Source of the DNA: Aplectana chamaeleonis
Taxonomy: Eukaryota > Nematoda > Chromadorea > Rhabditida > Cosmocercidae
DNA length: 64,000 bases
Direction: 5' to 3'
Assembly: GCA_029168955.1 (NCBI GenBank)
Contig: JAPDOI010001853.1
Span: forward strand, 5,001 to 69,000
Shown: positions 59,417-64,000 of the stretch, piece by piece
Layout of the letters: every line of letters starts with the position of its first letter
How positions within the stretch are numbered: position 1 is the first letter of the stretch
Program-made: the position numbers and the translations under genes
The notes under the pieces: model-generated
What the model was told of the DNA's origin: nothing
Seen by the model: the letters and a program-made list of their open reading frames with translations, nothing else
Databases searched by the model: none

Positions 59417-60640
59417 CCAAGACTAATGCGCCACGAAGCAACTGACATTCTACAAATAATCATTGTTGTTTCACTTCCACTCAGTTGCTGATTGATTTCT
59501 GCGCTGCAAGGTGTGTTAAATATTAATACAGAGTTTCCCATCTTTTGTCCCTGGTGTGCAGTCCATGCCGACTGTGTTTAAGGAGCATGCAGAGTTGCAG
59601 TGACCGGCTCGACGTCGCCCTGCGAGATAATTGATGCGTGGACAAATCATGCAGCGGCGTCGCACACCAGAGCCTTGCAGAGTTTCCGCGATGCCAACGC
59701 CGGCCTAGCTGCTCTTCCAATACTAAGATCCTTACTCACTCGACGTCAAACTTTCCTTTAACTGGCTTTTATTGCGTTTGGTGTTATAACCGTTTTAGGC
59801 ATGGCAGCCCTTCTAATCATCGAAAGTAAACAAGATCAGAGGAAAACAGAGATCTAGACGTGAATAAAAAAATGCTGTTCAACATAATATTCCGTGACAC
59901 CGCAAAAAGACGTCCAGTTTGTTAATATCGCATAAAAATACCACTCAGACTTGATTTGTACTCAGATAGGTCGTATTAGACCAAAATAGGGAACCTATAA
60001 TGGATTGGAAGTGTGAAAAATCTGGTACACTGAACCTTTTTTGAAATTACGAACAATGAAGTTTTCAGCTAACTCGGCTAATAGAAATTTTTGAAACATT
60101 GAGTTTTCAAAAAAAAAATCGGGTTCTCAGAACTTCGTATAATCGAGTAGTCGGATGTCTCGATGTCGACTATTTCAGACGATGCAAAGACTCGATGACT
60201 CGACTTGAATAAAGTTTACTCCTGTCTCGCGCGAAATGCAGCCGGTGTCGCCCGCCGCGTGGCGTACCACAGGCCCCGTCAGACTTGGTTGGAAAACCGA
60301 CTTAATTCGGGGCGGAAAAATAGACTTTGGATGCGTTGGCCGTGTCCGTTTGGTCACGTGCAACATCAGTATCGAGTGGGTGGATTGCCGACGCAATCAG
60401 ATAGTCACAGACGGACTCATTATGTGAATTTTCTGCGCCTATCTGTCACTATTTCGGTGCGTATTGACCGGGTGGGACTTAGACGATCTACCAATTCTGA
60501 GAGGGGCCTCATTGCTCAACTTTGCCCTGCCGCAGCGCGCCTCGCCTCGGTGCAACTTTGCTGCGTCCTTTACCTAGTTTTTAAACGAACTAGCCTTCAA
60601 ATGATATAACTTATCAGAGATGGAGGACTTTGATCGCGCG
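59417..60640. other. No gene recognised; TCGAGT array near 60060-60213
   Basis: ATCGAGTAGTCGGATGTCTCGATG and GACTCGATGACTCGACTTG at 60135-60208 resemble the end of the 48.0-51.5 kb composite, so a related element may end at about 60215. Nothing else is supported. Confidence 0.4.
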
Positions 60641-61132
60641 TTAAAGGCACAGGACACCCAAAAAATTAATTTTCAGATTTCATGCCTATCTTGGAGAGAG
60701 TCACACGCTGATGACAGTGGTATGTTTGAAATCGTCCAAGACCCCCTTTGAACAGAGTTATGGCTCTTCAAAGATGCCTAGATTTTGAGGGTGAAAATTT
60801 GATGGACGAGTTGTCTCAGGCCCGTATTTCTTTTCATTCGCAATTGTTGCGGGAGAGAAAGCCAGGATAAGGAGAGAGTCCGGTATTGGACTGAAGAACG
60901 ACGACTTTTTGGAATTCATCCATCCATCGAGCCGCTGTCGAGTTCGAAAATCTGTTAGGGGGTCGGGCCTGTGGTGGTGAGCGAAGGGGGTCGGGCCTGT
61001 GGTAGTCGGGTATATCTCGCTTATTTTTAGGAAATGAGATCTGGCATTTGGCACGTGTTATACAGGAGGGCTCTTCTACACAATTACATGAAAATCTCAA
61101 AATTCATATCTGAGGGTGTACTGTGCCTTTAA
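60641..61132 (+). mobile_element. TTAA-flanked MITE, 484 bp
   Basis: TTAA at 60641-60644 followed by AGGCACAGGACACCC; the right end is GGGTGTACTGTGCCT then TTAA at 61129-61132. The interior has the family landmarks (ATGGACGAGTTGTC; TATATCTCGCTTATT). This is the cleanest copy of the AGGCACAG subfamily in the window. Confidence 0.85.
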
Positions 61133-62035
61133 GGGAGGCTAGTATTGCGCTCGCGATTGAGAGGACAATAAGAGATCGTACTTCCCCTCATGAAACGCTC
61201 AGTGATGAAGATTTTCGCATGCGTTTCGTCTATCGCGGGCGTCCTTCTACGCTCTATGTGGGGAACTAGACGACGGACTGAGGCCCTGTGCCAGCAGTAA
61301 CGGCTTCTCAGAAAGAGGCATATGTAGAACCTTCAAAACGTGGGCAGAGCATCAAACTCGGGGCAAGCGTCATCATATGAACTTATCATATGTCTTGTAT
61401 GGGCTCATATGAGACAGTCCCTTACTCAGATACTGGGGAGGCCCGATTTGGCCACGATAAACTTTCTAATAGGATACCTAGTCGAGTTGAATGGAGCTTC
61501 CGCAGCAGCACGTGCTGCTGCGAGGTGCACTTGGTCTGTTCGATAGGACTACCTGGCGTTGACAGGGAAAATTTTTTGCGCACCCCCGTTTCCCACGCGG
61601 TGGCACATCGTAATATAATAGAAGAAGCACGTAGCGCTGGGAGCGGAGTCCCGCCCCTTCGATGGGAGCGCCCCCCCCCCCCCAACAAGGATACGGTCCA
61701 TGTCACGGCCTGCAGCAAGGGGTCACCCCCATAGCACTCCGCGGAAAAAACATCATCCTTGCCACGATCGACAGCGAGGAAGCTTTCCTCGCCGAGGACC
61801 GGGGGAGACCCTCTTAGCGGTCGGAAATCGTTTAGAAAGTGACTCGTACTCACCTTTCAGGAGCGGCCCCGAAAGGCCGACTGCGCTCTCCATAGGATGG
61901 GACCCCTTTTATGCGTGCTGTGCGGCTGATAGGCGCCTGATCAATTGTGGAGCAATCGATCAACGTGTCTAAGGGAGAGCATCGTGGCTCGTTGTGAATG
62001 GGAGCACCGCGGCGCTCTCATTTAGGTCCCATAAA
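61133..62035. other. No gene recognised; possible retroelement remains
   Basis: Dense frames on both strands, a CAGCAGCACGTGCTGCTG hairpin at 61502 and a C-run at 61671. No diagnostic protease, RT or integrase motif was found. Confidence 0.3.
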
Positions 62036-62200
62036 CTTGCCCCGGCGTCCTGCGCACTGCCGCTGCGGTCCGGCATACTTTCTATGGCGTCCTGCGCATT
62101 TCCACTGCGTTGCCGCCCACTGTCGATGGCGTCCGGCGAACTCCGACGGGGTCCCACACACGGTCCACGGCGTCCCGCCTATCTCGGGGCCCTTCCCCGT
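62036..62200 (+). repeat. GGCGTCCTGCGCACT minisatellite, first block
   Basis: Units such as GGCGTCCTGCGCACTGCCGC and GGCGTCCTGCGCATTTCCAC repeat every 40-45 bp. The same unit recurs at 62795-63125. Confidence 0.7.
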
Positions 62201-62239
62201 GGGGCTAACCGCCTCGAAAGCCATACCGATTAAACGTTC

Positions 62240-62310
62240 AAGCAAACGCAGAAGAATACATACACATACATAAATACATACAAACATACACACACGCACA
62301 CACAAATTTA
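62240..62310. repeat. ACATACATA / CACACA microsatellite
   Basis: ATACATACACATACATAAATACATACAAACATACACACACGC is compound simple sequence just before the TATAGTGG foldback. Confidence 0.8.
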
Positions 62311-62322
62311 CTGAAATATATA

Positions 62323-62528
62323 TATAGTGGACTCCACCAAGAGTGTCTCATTTACTTATCAATGAGAAGCGGTCGATTGGAGATCAATGAACATGAAACT
62401 CATTGCAGCACAACCGCTCTCGCTCGATCGGTATCGAGCGTGCTGGTATGGGATTCATGCACATTGATCCCCAGCCGACCGCTTATTATTGATAAGTAAA
62501 TGAGACACTCTTGGTGGACTCCACTATA
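62323..62528. mobile_element. TATAGTGGACTCCACC foldback, nearly perfect
   Basis: TATAGTGGACTCCACCAAGA against TCTTGGTGGACTCCACTATA is a perfect 20-bp end pair, and GTCTCATTTACTTATCAAT is mirrored next. The better-preserved ends suggest that it is younger than the copy at 33.5 kb. Confidence 0.85.
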
Positions 62529-62794
62529 GTAGGATAATGAAAATTGTGAAAAAGTCGAGACGGGTGTTGATACGATGGAGAATCTGGCTGACACGCGTGA
62601 CGCATGGACGTGGTGTTGTGGCGTTGGACCATAAATACTCCAACGTCACACCCGCGCGTGATGCGCTGGCGCTACAAACTATAATTAGCATCCTAAATTT
62701 GGACACTTCAGATCCCTGGAAGCAGAAAATTGCGAGCAAAGCGGATCGCGGGGGGGTTGCGGCAAACCCGTGGGCGATTGGGCGATCTCCCACT

Positions 62795-63125
62795 TTCTAC
62801 GGCGCAATGCGTTCTCCGGTGGGGTCCCGCACACTTTTCACGGCGTCCTGCGCACTCCTAGCTCGGTCCCTTATACTTTCTACGGCACCTTGCGCACTCC
62901 CAATGAGGTCCTTCACCCTCTCCACGGCATTCTGCGCACTCGAAGTGGTGTCCCCCACTCTTTCTACAGTGTCCGGCTTTTTTTCTGAGTCCCACTTACT
63001 TTCTCTGGCGTCCTGCGCACTTTCACTTGGGTCCCTCACAGTTTCTATTTCACCACGGCACTCCCAGTGAAGTCCCGCACACTTTCTACAGCGTCCGGCG
63101 CAGTCCTGTGGGATGGTTTCGGGCG
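62795..63125 (+). repeat. GGCGTCCTGCGCACT minisatellite, second block
   Basis: About eight units of roughly 42 bp (TCCCGCACACTTTTCACGGCGTCCTGCGCACTCC and variants). The overlapping long frames on both strands are products of the repeat. Confidence 0.75.
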
Positions 63126-63339
63126 TAACCCTTTTAAAACATAAAAGTGTGCAAATACAGAATGCACACCTCATAACTGACAAACTGATGGTAGTACGGA
63201 CGGACGCCAATACTATGGAAAGATTGGGAAAGGCGTTCTAGGTTGCAACCAACATGTTAATGGGTGGTAATACTTGGTGCGTGGTTACGTTCCTCACTCG
63301 AAACCATAACTTCTAAATACTGTTCAAGGCTTTTCGGTG

Positions 63340-63706
63340 AGATAGAGCATGCTGATAACGTACAATCACGATATGCTGATCATGTTTCTTGTCTAGACAG
63401 GTGAGAGCTGCCATTTTCTCACCGCACCTGCAGCTCATCTTTAAAAATGAAGGGGTTATGCGACATTTTGATGACTGTGGGATTATCCTATCACTCAGTG
63501 GAATCAGCTTGCGGCGGAAATGCAGCCACTTCCTTTTTTCATTCCTCACTGGATTTCATTGCATACCACCCCTGTTTTGGTAGAGAAAAGCGGTTTCCGG
63601 GCATTTTTCGCTGTTCTTTCTGGCACGATTGTCTCAGTAGGCCTCTGACCTCCCATATTCAACGGAAAACTCGACAACCATATTTTATCGTAGACGATGC
63701 CTTTAA
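63340..63706 (-). mobile_element. Partial MITE, AGGCATCGT subfamily, reverse orientation
   Basis: Ends TATTTTATCGTAGACGATGCCTTTAA at 63706, the reverse complement of the subfamily terminus. The body resembles 57466-57800. The other end could not be placed. Confidence 0.45.
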
Positions 63707-64000
63707 TTGAATTCAGTGCGTGGAAAAAATTATATGTATACGGCATACCCAAAATTCTGTGGTTCTGAGCTTTGTGCCAATTTAGCGAACAAACGGTAGA
63801 TGCCATTTGACACAGCACCCTCGAGAAACCTTCCATACGATTATTAGGAAAACTGGATCTACATCGTGACCCTGACACAGAAAGATGATGAAAATGGCCG
63901 CTACACAATTATACTACATAGCTGACGTTCCCGCATAAGTGTTCATTCTCCACCTTCTGCATAAACTGAATTAGGACCGATCGAAAACAAACAAGTGATA

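Overview
This is eukaryotic, repeat-saturated DNA that I read as a parasitic nematode of the strongylid/hookworm type (clade V). The species is an inference; nothing here names it. The reasons are split genes with short GT-AG introns beside kilobase-sized introns, nematode-type CR1-like LINE and Penelope-like relics, a very high density of palindromic (foldback) MITEs, and no bacterial gene organisation. Most of the open reading frames are shadows of palindromes, minisatellites and low-complexity DNA.

Two genes can be reconstructed exon by exon with matching splice phases. (1) A TMEM120/TACAN-family gene on the + strand: seven exons at 17513-21806 plus an upstream exon at 17232-17348 and a possible start exon at 17119-17162. 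Its introns 5 and 7 carry a TTAA-flanked MITE and a nested MITE. (2) A PGAP2/FRAG1-like multi-pass membrane protein on the - strand: six phase-compatible exons between 52891 and 45074, with a 6.3-kb intron that contains a 3.4-kb hAT-like composite, and one apparent GC-AG intron. The last exon is only a candidate and the first exon was not found. Weaker coding candidates are a broken Cys-rich gene fragment at 389-1605, which a MITE interrupts, a two-exon candidate at 7978-8524, and a two-exon candidate at 43123-43648.

Layout: 1-3.6 kb broken gene fragment between arrays of a GAAGTACA motif, then a MITE; 3.6-13.4 kb gene-poor, with foldbacks, a 114-bp tandem repeat and a 310-bp (AT)n tract; 14.7-15.5 kb antisense LINE relic; 17.1-22.0 kb the TMEM120 gene; 22.3-29.3 kb foldbacks, a 3.05-kb hAT-type composite (25122-28169) with a perfect 8-bp target duplication, and a 160-bp satellite; 29.3-31.5 kb a frameshifted LINE between inverted arms; 31.7-35.4 kb foldback, MITE and a second hAT-type element (33335-35396) with a perfect 8-bp duplication; 35.8-36.95 kb a degenerate Penelope-like element with RT, GIY-YIG and a possible hammerhead-ribozyme core; 37.2-44.5 kb satellite and MITEs; 44.4-52.9 kb the PGAP2-like gene; 53-64 kb minisatellites and MITEs.

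The window's most notable content is the hierarchy of nested mobile DNA. Foldbacks sit inside MITEs, foldbacks inside foldbacks, and foldbacks inside hAT-type composites, which in turn sit in or between genes. Several of these insertions can be dated relative to each other from the sequence alone.
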